From contig NZ_CALSOW010000001.1 of the NCBI RefSeq assembly GCF_943788075.1, forward strand, positions 41,128 through 105,127: a DNA stretch of 64,000 nucleotides, read 5' to 3'. The stretch is from an uncultured Candidatus Pelagibacter sp. Its GTDB lineage: Bacteria; Pseudomonadota; Alphaproteobacteria; Pelagibacterales; Pelagibacteraceae. The translations under genes were made by a program, and so were the position numbers. The stretch's first letter is position 1. Each line of letters opens with the position of its first letter. The notes beneath the pieces were generated by a model. That model worked only from the letters and a program-made list of their open reading frames with translations, did not search any database and had not been told where the DNA came from. Positions 10,321 to 19,154 of the stretch are shown piece by piece.

Positions 10321-10680
10321 TTATCTTAATCTGTTTTCTTCAAAGTTTTTATTGAGTTTTAATGCAATAGTTCTTGTATTTCTTCTATTCCAATCTGAAA
10401 AAGATTTTAAAATAGGAATTACTGATAAGCCAAATTCAGTAAGTGAATACTCTACTTTTGGAGGCACTACTTTATGAACTTTTCTATTAACAATACCATC
10501 AGTTTCTAATTCTTTTAGTTGTTTAGATAACATTTGCTGAGTTATAGTTTTTAAACCTTTCTTAAGAACATTAAATCTAACTTTTTTATTATTAAATAAA
10601 GTAAACAAAATTCTAATTTTCCATTTACCTCCTAAAAAGTAAATTGCTCTTTCTGCTGGACATTCTATTAAGTTTTTCAT
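10321..10680 (-). CDS. HxlR-family transcriptional regulator
   Basis: A 119-residue winged-helix DNA-binding protein. CPAERAIYFLGGKWKIRILF is the diagnostic HxlR start, with the single Cys (C7) that redox-sensing members such as YodB and HypR use. ITQQMLSKQLKELETDGIV is the recognition-helix region, followed by a wing at VPPKVEYSLTEFG. It is divergently transcribed from the CDGSH iron-sulfur gene, with about 93 bp between the starts, and bhmT follows in the same direction but behind its own promoter. It probably controls itself and the divergent redox genes (CDGSH, pirin, quinone oxidoreductase); that regulon is inferred from position. Confidence 0.9.
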   Translation of the reverse strand: MKNLIECPAERAIYFLGGKWKIRILFTLFNNKKVRFNVLKKGLKTITQQMLSKQLKELETDGIVNRKVHKVVPPKVEYSLTEFGLSVIPILKSFSDWNRRNTRTIALKLNKNFEENRLR

Positions 10681-10693
10681 GGTATGATTCTAT

Positions 10694-10703
10694 ATACTAG
10701 TAT
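10694..10703. promoter_or_regulatory. Candidate HxlR operator palindrome
   Basis: ATACTAGTAT is a perfect 10-bp palindrome in the spacer between the divergent HxlR gene and the CDGSH gene, flanked on both sides by TATGATT (10682-10688 and 10701-10707). HxlR proteins bind short palindromes of this kind as dimers close to their own promoters. No binding data are implied. Confidence 0.4.
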
Positions 10704-10773
10704 GATTATTTTGCGTTCTTGCGCAATCTATAACAAAGTATTAGATACAAGTCAAATTAATCGAAAGGTAAAA

Positions 10774-11013
10774 ATGACTAAAGGCCAAAAAGCTGGGGAA
10801 GGACCACTTGCTGTGGAAGTTGAAAAAGATAAATCTTATTATTGGTGTTCATGTGGACAATCAAAAAAACAACCATTTTGTGATGGATCACATAAAGGAA
10901 CTGAGTTTACTCCAGTTGCATACAAAGCAGAAGAAACAAAAAAAATGTTTTTTTGTGCATGCAAACAAACTAACAATGCACCATTTTGTGATGGTTCACA
11001 CAACAAAAAGTAA
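10774..11013 (+). CDS. CDGSH-type iron-sulfur protein
   Basis: A 79-residue protein with two CDGSH (mitoNEET-like) motifs: WCSCGQSKKQPFCDGSH and FCACKQTNNAPFCDGSH. Each supplies three Cys and one His for a 2Fe-2S cluster, so this is a tandem, cytoplasmic CDGSH protein. A longer frame opens at 10684, but the ATG at 10774 is preferred because it begins MTKGQKAGEGPLAVEV, the typical family start, and is preceded by a purine-rich GAAAGG. It heads a plus-strand run with pirin and a quinone oxidoreductase, all redox-related. The exact function of bacterial tandem CDGSH proteins is not settled. Confidence 0.9.
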   Translation: MTKGQKAGEGPLAVEVEKDKSYYWCSCGQSKKQPFCDGSHKGTEFTPVAYKAEETKKMFFCACKQTNNAPFCDGSHNKK

Positions 11014-11049
11014 CATTGAAATTAAAAATATATTAACTACTTTCAGTCT

Positions 11050-11886
11050 ATGAATAATATTGAAGTAAGTAAAATCATAGACCCTATTCCAGCATCAGAT
11101 GGTGCTGGGGTAAAACTAAAAAGAAGTATTGGTGTTGAGCCAAATTACTTTGATCCATTTTTAATGTTAGATGAATTTGGATCAGAAAATAGTGAAGATT
11201 ATATTGCAGGTTTTCCACCCCACCCTCACAGAGGAATTGAAACAGTAACCTATATGCTTGCTGGAGATTTTGAACATAAAGATAGTACTGGTGGTGAAGG
11301 TAGAATGTCTGCAGGTGATGTTCAGTGGATGAAAACAGGAAGTGGAATAATTCATTCTGAAATGCCAGCAATGAAAGAAGGTAAGCTTCATGGTTTTCAA
11401 TTATGGGTAAACATGCCTGCTAAATTAAAAATGAGTAAACCTGAATATATTTATATTGATGCAGATAAAATGAGTGTTCATGAAGATGAAGACAAAAAAA
11501 TTAAAGTCATAGCTGGTAAATTTGAAAATGCCGAAGGTCCTGTTAAGGGTCATAACGTTGAGCCAGTTTATTTTGATGTTGAATTAAATAAAGACAAAAA
11601 GTTTAACTTTAAATTACCATCTACTCATAATACTTTTATTTATTTAATTAATGGTGAAATTGAAGTTGGTAATAATGAACATGACAGTGTTAAAGATAGC
11701 ACCTTGATATTATTAACTAGAGGTGAAGATTTAACTGTAAAAGCTAAATCGGATGCAAAATTTTTACTGATTTCCGGGAAGCCAATTAACGAAGAAATTG
11801 CAAGAGGCGGGCCATTTGTAATGAATACTAAAGCTGAGATCTTGCAAGCAGTTCAAGATTATCATAATGATACATTTGTTAAATAA
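11050..11886 (+). CDS. Pirin-family protein
   Basis: A 278-residue bicupin. The metal-binding N-terminal cupin shows PPHPHRGIETVTYML (two His), then SGIIHSEMP (third His and Glu), the complete pirin iron site. The C-terminal cupin has lost these residues, as is usual. Family members include quercetin 2,3-dioxygenases (YhhW) and redox-responsive regulators; the true substrate here is unknown. It lies 36 bp after the CDGSH gene and 3 bp before the quinone oxidoreductase, consistent with one operon responding to electrophile or redox stress. Confidence 0.92.
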   Translation: MNNIEVSKIIDPIPASDGAGVKLKRSIGVEPNYFDPFLMLDEFGSENSEDYIAGFPPHPHRGIETVTYMLAGDFEHKDSTGGEGRMSAGDVQWMKTGSGIIHSEMPAMKEGKLHGFQLWVNMPAKLKMSKPEYIYIDADKMSVHEDEDKKIKVIAGKFENAEGPVKGHNVEPVYFDVELNKDKKFNFKLPSTHNTFIYLINGEIEVGNNEHDSVKDSTLILLTRGEDLTVKAKSDAKFLLISGKPINEEIARGGPFVMNTKAEILQAVQDYHNDTFVK

Positions 11887-11889
11887 ATT

Positions 11890-12862
11890 ATGAAAGCTGT
11901 AGAAATTAATAAAACAGGTGGACCTGAAGTTTTGCAACTTAAAGATATTACTTTAGATAAACCAGAGCCTAACGAAGTAACAATTGAACAAAAAGCTATT
12001 GGTCTTAATTATATAGACACTTACCATAGATCAGGTTTGTACCCATTAAAACTACCAATTGGTTTAGGTTTAGAAGGTGCTGGTATTATTACTGATGTCG
12101 GAGAGAGTGTAAAAGATTTTAAAATTGGTGACAAAGTTTCTTACGCTGGTATTCCATTAGGTTCTTATTCAACACACAGAAATTATCCAACAAAAAATCT
12201 TGTAAAAGTTCCAGATAGTATTGATCTTGAGGTTGCAGCAACTTTAATGACAAAAGGTTTAACTACCTTTTATCTATTGCACAAGACATTTCCTGTAAAA
12301 TCAGGACAGACAATTCTTATATCATGCAGCAGCTGGAGGTGTTGGTCAAATATTTGGTCAGTGGGCTAAAAGTTTAGGGTGCACTGTAATAGGAACTGTT
12401 GGATCAGATGAAAAAATTAATGTTGCAAAAGAGAATGGTTACGATCATGTAATTAATTATAATAAAGAAGATTTTGCTAAAAAAGTTTTAGAGATTACAG
12501 ATGGCAAAGGTGTTCCAGTAGTTTACGATGGTGTTGGTAAAGATACTTTAGATGGATCAATTGAATGTTTAGCGATAAGAGGAATGATGGTTTCATTTGG
12601 AAATGCTTCAGGACCATTATCAGATATTAATGTTCCTAAAATGCTCCAACCAAAAGGCTTGTATCTTGTAAGACCTGCCATGCAGCAATACTTATCTACA
12701 AAAGAAGAGCTTGATGAAGCATCAGAAATCATGTTTGAAAAAATCAGATCTGGAAAAGTTAAAATTAATATATTTAAAAAATATAAATTAGATCAGGTTA
12801 TTGAGGCTCATAAAGATTTAGAGGGTAGAAAAATTTTAGGCCCTGCAGTTATACTTCCTTAA
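11890..12862 (+). CDS. NADPH:quinone oxidoreductase (zinc-free MDR family), frameshifted
   Basis: A quinone oxidoreductase-like member of the medium-chain dehydrogenases without the zinc ligands. GLNYIDTYHRSGLYP and GLGLEGAGII match the family N-terminus. One extra base near 12320-12323 breaks the frame just before the NADPH-binding HAAAGGVGQIFGQWAKSLG. The second part carries YDGVGKDTLDGSIECL and runs to LGPAVILP. The corrected length is about 323 residues, the usual size. It follows pirin by 3 bp, and its stop interlocks with that of the convergent DUF2721 gene in TTAA (12859-12862). Confidence 0.88.
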
Positions 12863-13263
12863 TCAAGTTTTACATCCATATCAGCCATATGCAGTTTAAG
12901 TGCATTAGTTGAGATATGAATTTCTCTGATAAAAAATAAAATTGAAATAATCATGGATAAACAACAAGAACCAAAAATTAATCTAGCAATAAATATTTCA
13001 TTTAGATAAAGACCTAGTACGGTCATCATATTAAACAAAAATCCAAACGCACCAAACATGATTGTCCATCTAAGAAGAGTAATTCGTCCACTCAAATTTA
13101 TAAATTGTTTTTTCCATTCATTGGGAACATGATTTTCATAAACATGCTCATCATGAAGCTCTCTAATAAGCTTACTAAGAGAATGAAATCTATTACTATA
13201 GATGCTCATTAGCAAGGGAATGGCTGGAAACATAAGGGCTGTGACTGTGTAATCTATATTCAT
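12859..13263 (-). CDS. DUF2721 membrane protein
   Basis: A 134-residue protein with three hydrophobic helices: about residues 5-22, 65-85 and 92-112. The N-terminal stretch FPAIPLLMSIYSNRFHSLSK followed by LIRELHDEH matches the DUF2721 pattern. The function of the family is unknown. It is convergent with the quinone oxidoreductase (shared TTAA) and divergent from ubiA, 49 bp away, so it is probably transcribed alone. Confidence 0.75.
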   Translation of the reverse strand: MNIDYTVTALMFPAIPLLMSIYSNRFHSLSKLIRELHDEHVYENHVPNEWKKQFINLSGRITLLRWTIMFGAFGFLFNMMTVLGLYLNEIFIARLIFGSCCLSMIISILFFIREIHISTNALKLHMADMDVKLD

Positions 13264-13312
13264 GCGAATCAGTTTGATTATGAATCTAGCCTTTGTTATT
13301 TACAAGTAAATT

Positions 13313-14179
13313 ATGAACCAAATAAAGTTATTTATTGAACTTACAAGATTAAAAAGACCAATTGGCTTTATGCTTTTGTTTTGGCCATGCTTATGGGGAC
13401 TTACAATAGTTTATGATTTTAATTCAGATTTAATAAATTATTTTTTTTATTCTGCACTTTTTTTCTCTGGCTCAATACTAATGCGATCTGCTGGGTGCAT
13501 TGTGAACGACATAGCAGATAAAAATTTTGATAAAAAAGTTGAAAGAACTAAAAATAGACCCATCGCTTCAGGCAAGGTATCTATAAAACTTGCATCTGCT
13601 TATGCATTACTTTTATGTGGTATTGCTTTTTTAGTATTAATTAATTTTAATGATTTTGTGATTTTGATGGCTTTAATTTCAATGCCCTTAGCTTTTACTT
13701 ATCCATTAATGAAAAGAATTACTTATTGGCCTCAATTATTTCTAGGTATTACATTTAATTATGGATTAATTTTAGCTTGGATTTCAATTGCAAATGCTGT
13801 TTCAATAATTCCATTTATATTCTACCTAGGAGCCATATTTTGGACACTAGGCTACGACACAATTTATGGATTTCAAGATATTAAAGATGATGAAATTATA
13901 GGTGTAAAATCAACTTCAATAAAATTTAAAAATGATCCAAAAAAATTTTTGTTTATTTCGTACTGTTTATTTATCTCATCTTTATTTTTAGTAGGAATAT
14001 TAATGAAATTTAAAATTTATTATTTCTTATTTATGATTATCCCCATTTTACATTTACTAGTATTTCAGGTGAAAAAACTAAATATCAATCAATCGATTGA
14101 TTGTTTATCTAAATTCAAAAGTAATAATTTTTTAGGGCTTATAGTTTTTATCAATATTCTTATTGGGAAATTAATATAG
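13313..14179 (+). CDS. ubiA: 4-hydroxybenzoate polyprenyltransferase
   Basis: Integral membrane prenyltransferase of ubiquinone synthesis; attaches the polyprenyl tail to 4-hydroxybenzoate. The 288 residues carry about eight helices. The first Asp-rich motif, RSAGCIVNDIADKNFD followed by RTKNRPIASGKV, binds the prenyl diphosphate through magnesium; the second is seen in GYDTIYGFQDIKDD. The protein starts with FIELTRLKRPIGFMLLFWPC, the normal UbiA opening. It is 3 bp upstream of the msbA-type gene, so it may share transcription with the LPS genes. Confidence 0.96.
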   Translation: MNQIKLFIELTRLKRPIGFMLLFWPCLWGLTIVYDFNSDLINYFFYSALFFSGSILMRSAGCIVNDIADKNFDKKVERTKNRPIASGKVSIKLASAYALLLCGIAFLVLINFNDFVILMALISMPLAFTYPLMKRITYWPQLFLGITFNYGLILAWISIANAVSIIPFIFYLGAIFWTLGYDTIYGFQDIKDDEIIGVKSTSIKFKNDPKKFLFISYCLFISSLFLVGILMKFKIYYFLFMIIPILHLLVFQVKKLNINQSIDCLSKFKSNNFLGLIVFINILIGKLI

Positions 14180-14182
14180 AAA

Positions 14183-15925
14183 ATGATGAAAGCAAAAATT
14201 TTTAAAAGACTTTATCAACAGTATACAAAAAAATTTATTGGTAAAATCTTATTAGCTGCTTTATTTTCAATTGTTGTTGCCATAAGTACTTCTTCAACTG
14301 CTTGGCTCTTAGATCCAGCAATAGAAAAAATATTCATTAACAAAGATCAAACTTTGATTATCCTTATTCCAATTGCAATTATTTTTGCTTTTGCCGCCAA
14401 AGGTATTTCTCTGTATGTGGCAAAACTTCTTATGATTAATGTTTCAGAAGAAGTAAAAAAAAATTTACAAACAGACATGCTAACATCTTTCATTAAAGCA
14501 GATACTGAAATTATCGAAAGTAATCATTCGGGTAAATATATCTCAAATTTAAATTTTGACGTTGATCAAATAACTAAAATGTTGGCAGATGCATTTTTAA
14601 GTATTTTTAAAGACAGTCTTACATTAATAGGTTTACTTTGTGTAATGTTTTTCCAAAACTGGAAACTATCATTAATAGCAATTATTATGATTCCACTAGC
14701 TTCAATCACTGCAAAAATTGTGGGGAAAAGAATGAGCAAAATTTCAACTCAAGCACAAGAAAAGTCAGGGGATTTAAATAGATATTTAATTGATCTTTTT
14801 AAAAATCATAAAATTATAAAAATTTTTCAAAGAGAAAATTTTGAAAATATGAGGTCTGAAAAATTTGTTAATGATTTAAAAGAAAAGTCAGCAAAAATTT
14901 CAGCTGTTTATATTAGATCTACACCTGTGATGGAAATATTAACAGGTATAATGATTGCTATTTTGATATTTTATTCTGGAAAATTAATTATTAGTGGTGA
15001 GTTAGCTATAAATAATTTTTTTTCATTTCTTGCTGCTATGATGCTGGCCTATCAGCCTGTAAAAACACTTACTAAAGTCAATGTTGCAATTGAACAAGGT
15101 TTGGCAGCTGCTAACAGAATTCTTCCTATTATAGATATTAATAATGAAATTAATTTAAATGAAGATAAGGATAAATTTAATATTTCAGAGGGAAATATAA
15201 TTTTTGAAAATGTTGACTTCACATATAAATCTAATCCGGAGAACAAAGTCCTTCAAAATGTTAATGCAAATTTTACTGGTGGTAAAATGACAGCATTGGT
15301 TGGTCATAGTGGATCAGGTAAATCAACATTATTAAACATGATACCAAGAATTTATGCTCCAACTGATGGTATTATTCATTTAGATGATCAAGATATATCA
15401 AAATTTAATTTAGCGTCCTTAAGAAACCAAATATCAATTGTTGACCAAAATACTACTTTATTTGACGATACAGTTTTAAATAACATTAAATACGCTAGAC
15501 CAGAAGCAACTAACGAAGAAGTGTATAAAGCAGCAGAACAATCAATGTGCAGTGAATTCATTAACAATTTAGAGAACAAATATCAAACTATGATTGGAGA
15601 GAATGGAGTAAAATTATCTGGCGGAGAAAAACAAAGACTGTCAATAGCAAGAGCTTTTCTAAAAAAAAGTAAAATAATATTATTGGATGAAGCCACATCA
15701 TCTTTAGACTCCGAAACTGAAGACAAGATTCAACAAGCGCTAGGTCAATTAACTTTAAACAAAACTACAATTGTAATTGCTCACAGACTATCAACAATTC
15801 TTAACTCGGACAAAATATATGTCGTCGATAATGGTAAAATAATTGACTCAGGAAATCATGAAACACTTTTAATAAACTCAAAAGTTTACAAGAATTTTTA
15901 TGAACGACAAATTAAAGAGCATTAA
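14183..15925 (+). CDS. msbA: MsbA-type ABC exporter (lipid A flippase family)
   Basis: A 580-residue half-transporter with an N-terminal six-helix membrane domain and a C-terminal ATPase domain. Walker A is GHSGSGKST near residue 375, the signature LSGGEKQR near 478 and Walker B IILLDEATSS just after it; the H-loop is IAHRLST. The gene context (waaA, lpxK and lpxL directly downstream) supports a role in flipping the lipid A core to the outer leaflet of the inner membrane. ATG codons at 14183 and 14186 are both possible starts. Its stop overlaps the waaA start by one base (TAATG). Confidence 0.92.
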   Translation: MMKAKIFKRLYQQYTKKFIGKILLAALFSIVVAISTSSTAWLLDPAIEKIFINKDQTLIILIPIAIIFAFAAKGISLYVAKLLMINVSEEVKKNLQTDMLTSFIKADTEIIESNHSGKYISNLNFDVDQITKMLADAFLSIFKDSLTLIGLLCVMFFQNWKLSLIAIIMIPLASITAKIVGKRMSKISTQAQEKSGDLNRYLIDLFKNHKIIKIFQRENFENMRSEKFVNDLKEKSAKISAVYIRSTPVMEILTGIMIAILIFYSGKLIISGELAINNFFSFLAAMMLAYQPVKTLTKVNVAIEQGLAAANRILPIIDINNEINLNEDKDKFNISEGNIIFENVDFTYKSNPENKVLQNVNANFTGGKMTALVGHSGSGKSTLLNMIPRIYAPTDGIIHLDDQDISKFNLASLRNQISIVDQNTTLFDDTVLNNIKYARPEATNEEVYKAAEQSMCSEFINNLENKYQTMIGENGVKLSGGEKQRLSIARAFLKKSKIILLDEATSSLDSETEDKIQQALGQLTLNKTTIVIAHRLSTILNSDKIYVVDNGKIIDSGNHETLLINSKVYKNFYERQIKEH

Positions 15926-17163
15926 TGTATTTTTTTTACAATATACTTACAACTCTAGCTATCATCATATCACCTATAATCATTATTTACCGAATATTAA
16001 AAGGTAAGGAAGATTTAAAAAGAGTTGGAGAAAAATTTAGTATTTATTCTCAAAAAAAAAATAATAAAAAAGTTTGGATACATGCAGCAAGTGTTGGTGA
16101 ACTGATGAGTATTATCCCAATTATAAGAAAATTAGAAAAAAATAGCAAAATAAAAAATATTTTGCTATCAACATCAACTACTAGTTCAGCAAAAATTTTT
16201 AACAAACTAAAGTTAAAAAAAACATCACATGTATATTTTCCATTAGATAATAATTATATAGTAAAGAGATTTATTAATTATTGGCAACCTAAACTTGCAA
16301 TTTTTATAGATTCAGAAATATGGCCTAATATGTTTAAGAATTTATATTTGAAAGATATTCCAATCATAATTATGAATGCGAGAATTACAGAACGTAGTTT
16401 TAACAAATGGCAGATTTTTCCAAAATTTGCTAAAAAAGTATTTGGGGGAATATCGTTAGCATTACCCCAAAACTTAGAAACCTTAAAATATTTAAAATTA
16501 TTAAAAGTTAAAAATATTAAGATAGCAGGTAATTTGAAATATTATGGTCAAAAAAATAATCAAGATCATGTAACCAAATTATTAGAAAATAAATTCAGAG
16601 ACTTTAAGGTTTGGTGTGCTGCTAGCACTCACTACAATGAAGAAATATTAATTGGAAAATTACACAAGAAACTTAAAAAGAAAGAAAAAAGATTAATTAC
16701 AATAATAATTCCGAGGCATATTAGTAGAACCAATGAAATTAAAGAGGCTTTAAATAAACTCAATCTTAGTTGCATTTCACATTCTTCAAATCAAAAAATT
16801 CAGAAAAATACTGATATATATCTGGTCGATAGCTATGGTGAGTCTTCTAAATTTTACAATTTAACAAATGTATCTTTTGTAGGTGGATCAATAATAAAAC
16901 ATGGTGGTCAAAATCCTCTTGAGCCTGCAAGATTAGGAAATTATATAATTAGTGGGCCTAATGTTAAAAACTTCAAAGAAATATATGCTTTTTTAAATAA
17001 TCTTAAAATGTCATCATTTTCTTCTGATATTTTAAAAATGGAAAATTTAATATTAAAAAAATTAAAAAACAAAACCCCAAATAAAAATATAAAAAAAATT
17101 ATTAAAATAGGAAATGATGTTCTTGAAAAAAATTTATTTTATATAAATAAATACTTAATATGA
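15925..17163 (+). CDS. waaA: 3-deoxy-D-manno-octulosonic acid (Kdo) transferase
   Basis: GT-30 glycosyltransferase that adds Kdo to lipid IVA at the inner face of the cytoplasmic membrane. The 412 residues begin with a single membrane anchor (about residues 1-22). HAASVGELMSIIPI holds the catalytic Glu; SEIWPNMFKNL and the donor-site GGQNPLEPARLG are further family signatures. It starts in TAATG coupling with the upstream exporter and overlaps lpxK by 4 bp. Whether it adds one or two Kdo residues cannot be decided from sequence. Confidence 0.95.
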   Translation: MYFFYNILTTLAIIISPIIIIYRILKGKEDLKRVGEKFSIYSQKKNNKKVWIHAASVGELMSIIPIIRKLEKNSKIKNILLSTSTTSSAKIFNKLKLKKTSHVYFPLDNNYIVKRFINYWQPKLAIFIDSEIWPNMFKNLYLKDIPIIIMNARITERSFNKWQIFPKFAKKVFGGISLALPQNLETLKYLKLLKVKNIKIAGNLKYYGQKNNQDHVTKLLENKFRDFKVWCAASTHYNEEILIGKLHKKLKKKEKRLITIIIPRHISRTNEIKEALNKLNLSCISHSSNQKIQKNTDIYLVDSYGESSKFYNLTNVSFVGGSIIKHGGQNPLEPARLGNYIISGPNVKNFKEIYAFLNNLKMSSFSSDILKMENLILKKLKNKTPNKNIKKIIKIGNDVLEKNLFYINKYLI

Positions 17164-18083
17164 AATTAATAAAACCTAAATTTTGGGAAACAAAAAATTT
17201 TATTTCATTAATACTTTATCCTTTTTCAGCTATCACTTTTTTAATTAATTCTATAAAAAAATTTTCTATAAAAAAAACCTTCGAAATTAAAACAATATGT
17301 ATTGGCAATATATTTATTGGTGGAACAGGCAAAACGTCATTAGCAATAGAAATAAACGAACTTCTTAGAAAAAAATTTAGGACAGTATTCATAAAAAAAA
17401 ATTATGAAAATCAGATGGATGAAATGAATTTATTAAAAAATAGAGGTAAAATTATATCATCGAGTAAAAGAGAAAATGCACTTTCAGCTGCTTCAAAAAA
17501 AAAATATCAAGTAGCAATTCTAGATGACGGTTTACAACAAAAAAACATCAATTATGATTTAAAGATTGCATGTTTTAATTCTAAATATGCACTCGGAAAT
17601 GAGTATATGCTTCCAGCAGGACCCTTAAGAGAAAATTTAAATGTAATAAAAAATTATGATTTAATCTTCTTAAGTGGAGAAAAAAAAAATAAAAAACTTT
17701 TATTAAAATTAAAATCTATTAATAAAAATTTACAAATATTTGAAGGAAAATATAAACCATTAAATTTAAAAAAATTTAATTTGAGAAAAAAATATTTAAT
17801 GTTTTGTGGTATAGGAAATCCACATGAGTTTGAACAAACTTTAGTTAAATCTAAATTTAATATTAGTAAAAAAATAATTTTTCCTGATCATCATAAATTT
17901 TCAAATATTGATCTAAAAAAATTAAAATATAACGCTAGCAGAGATAATTTAACGTTAGTAACAACAGAAAAAGATTTTTTTCGATTAAATAAAGCTCAAA
18001 GAAAAAATATTAAATTTTTGAAAATTAAGTTAGAAATTAAAGATAAAGAGAAATTAAAAAAAATTCTAATATCAAAATTATGA
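17160..18083 (+). CDS. lpxK: Tetraacyldisaccharide 4'-kinase
   Basis: Phosphorylates the 4' position of the lipid A disaccharide at the membrane. The 307-residue protein has an N-terminal membrane-associated helix (about 14-30), then the P-loop IGNIFIGGTGKTSLAIE and the catalytic LDDGLQQKNINYD. The C-terminal VTTEKDFFRL is a normal family element. It overlaps waaA and lpxL by 4 bp each. At 307 residues it is slightly shorter than the E. coli enzyme (328), which is in line with genome streamlining. Confidence 0.95.
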   Translation: MKLIKPKFWETKNFISLILYPFSAITFLINSIKKFSIKKTFEIKTICIGNIFIGGTGKTSLAIEINELLRKKFRTVFIKKNYENQMDEMNLLKNRGKIISSSKRENALSAASKKKYQVAILDDGLQQKNINYDLKIACFNSKYALGNEYMLPAGPLRENLNVIKNYDLIFLSGEKKNKKLLLKLKSINKNLQIFEGKYKPLNLKKFNLRKKYLMFCGIGNPHEFEQTLVKSKFNISKKIIFPDHHKFSNIDLKKLKYNASRDNLTLVTTEKDFFRLNKAQRKNIKFLKIKLEIKDKEKLKKILISKL

Positions 18084-18940
18084 AGAAAATAGCTTATTTT
18101 TTAGAGTTCATATTAATCAAAATTTTATTCTTTTTTTTTCAACTAATAGGATATCGACTTTCATCTAATTTAGGTTTTTTTATTGGAAGAACAATAGGTC
18201 CAATATTTAGATCAAAGAAAATAATCATTCAAAATATTAAAAAAGCAAATATTAAACACTCTGATAATCCATCTCAAATAGCTTCTAATGTACTCGGTAA
18301 TTATGGAAGGATTTTTGCTGAATACGTCTATTTAAAAAAATTTAGAAATGATGAATTAAAAAAATATGTGTCGATAGATGGTTTAGAACATTTAGAAAAT
18401 TTAAAAAAAAATAATAAAAAGGCAGTGTTTATTTCAGGTCATTTTAATAATTTTGAACTCATGGCAATGGAAATTGAAAAAGCAGGAATTGACCTTGCTG
18501 CTATCTATAGGCCTTTAAATAATATTTTTTTGAATAAAACGATGGAACAAATTAGAAAAGAATATATTTGTAAAAACCAAATTAAAAAAGGTCGAGCTGG
18601 TAGCCGTGAAATAATTAAAAAATTGATTGAAGGTAAATCAATAGCTTTAATGATAGATCAAAGAGTGAGAGAAGGTGAAAAAGTAAAATTTTTTAATAAT
18701 TTGGCAACAACTACAACTATCCCTGCTCAACTAGTAAAAAAATATAATTGCGAATTGGTACCTATCTATATAGAGAGAAAAAAATCAAATTACTTTAAAA
18801 TTTATATCTCAAAACCAATCAAAGTAGGTAAAACGAAATCGATCCAACAAATTACTGAGTTTCTAAATCAAGTTCTCGAAAAGATGATTTTAAAAAATGT
18901 TGATCAATGGATTTGGACGCATGATCGATGGAAAAGTTAA
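18080..18940 (+). CDS. Lipid A biosynthesis acyltransferase (LpxL/HtrB family)
   Basis: Transfers a secondary acyl chain to the Kdo-lipid A precursor. The 286 residues include an N-terminal membrane helix and the acyltransferase motif SGHFNNFELMAMEIEKAG, an HX4E form of the HX4D/E catalytic pair. MIDQRVREGEKVKFF and the C-terminal QWIWTHDRWKS match the family. It is the last gene of the lipid A operon. The stop codon interlocks with that of the convergent DUF2093 gene in TTAA (18937-18940). LpxL versus LpxM specificity cannot be decided. Confidence 0.92.
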   Translation: MKKIAYFLEFILIKILFFFFQLIGYRLSSNLGFFIGRTIGPIFRSKKIIIQNIKKANIKHSDNPSQIASNVLGNYGRIFAEYVYLKKFRNDELKKYVSIDGLEHLENLKKNNKKAVFISGHFNNFELMAMEIEKAGIDLAAIYRPLNNIFLNKTMEQIRKEYICKNQIKKGRAGSREIIKKLIEGKSIALMIDQRVREGEKVKFFNNLATTTTIPAQLVKKYNCELVPIYIERKKSNYFKIYISKPIKVGKTKSIQQITEFLNQVLEKMILKNVDQWIWTHDRWKS

Positions 18941-19131
18941 TTATTGTCTTTTTCTCTTTTAATAGAAGACTCAACATAAGAAAAATAAGCCTCTTGCTTC
19001 TCAACATTCCAATAATTTAAATTTTCCAAAGGAATTATTTTTTTTGAGATAGCACAAATTACATGGTCACCTTCTTCAATAATTTTAAAATTATTGGGCA
19101 TATATTTTAATTTAGCTAATTTATTTTTCAT
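18937..19131 (-). CDS. DUF2093 domain protein
   Basis: A 64-residue protein without a membrane helix. AKLKYMPNNFKIIEEGDHVICAISKK, read in two parts (AKLKYMPNNF and GDHVICAISKKIIPLENLNY), then WNVEKQEAYFS, matches the alphaproteobacterial DUF2093 family closely and over its full length. The function is unknown. It lies between the lipid A operon and purD, divergent from purD by 23 bp. Confidence 0.85.
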   Translation of the reverse strand: MKNKLAKLKYMPNNFKIIEEGDHVICAISKKIIPLENLNYWNVEKQEAYFSYVESSIKREKDNN

Positions 19132-19154
19132 TTATAAGATATATAAATATTAAT

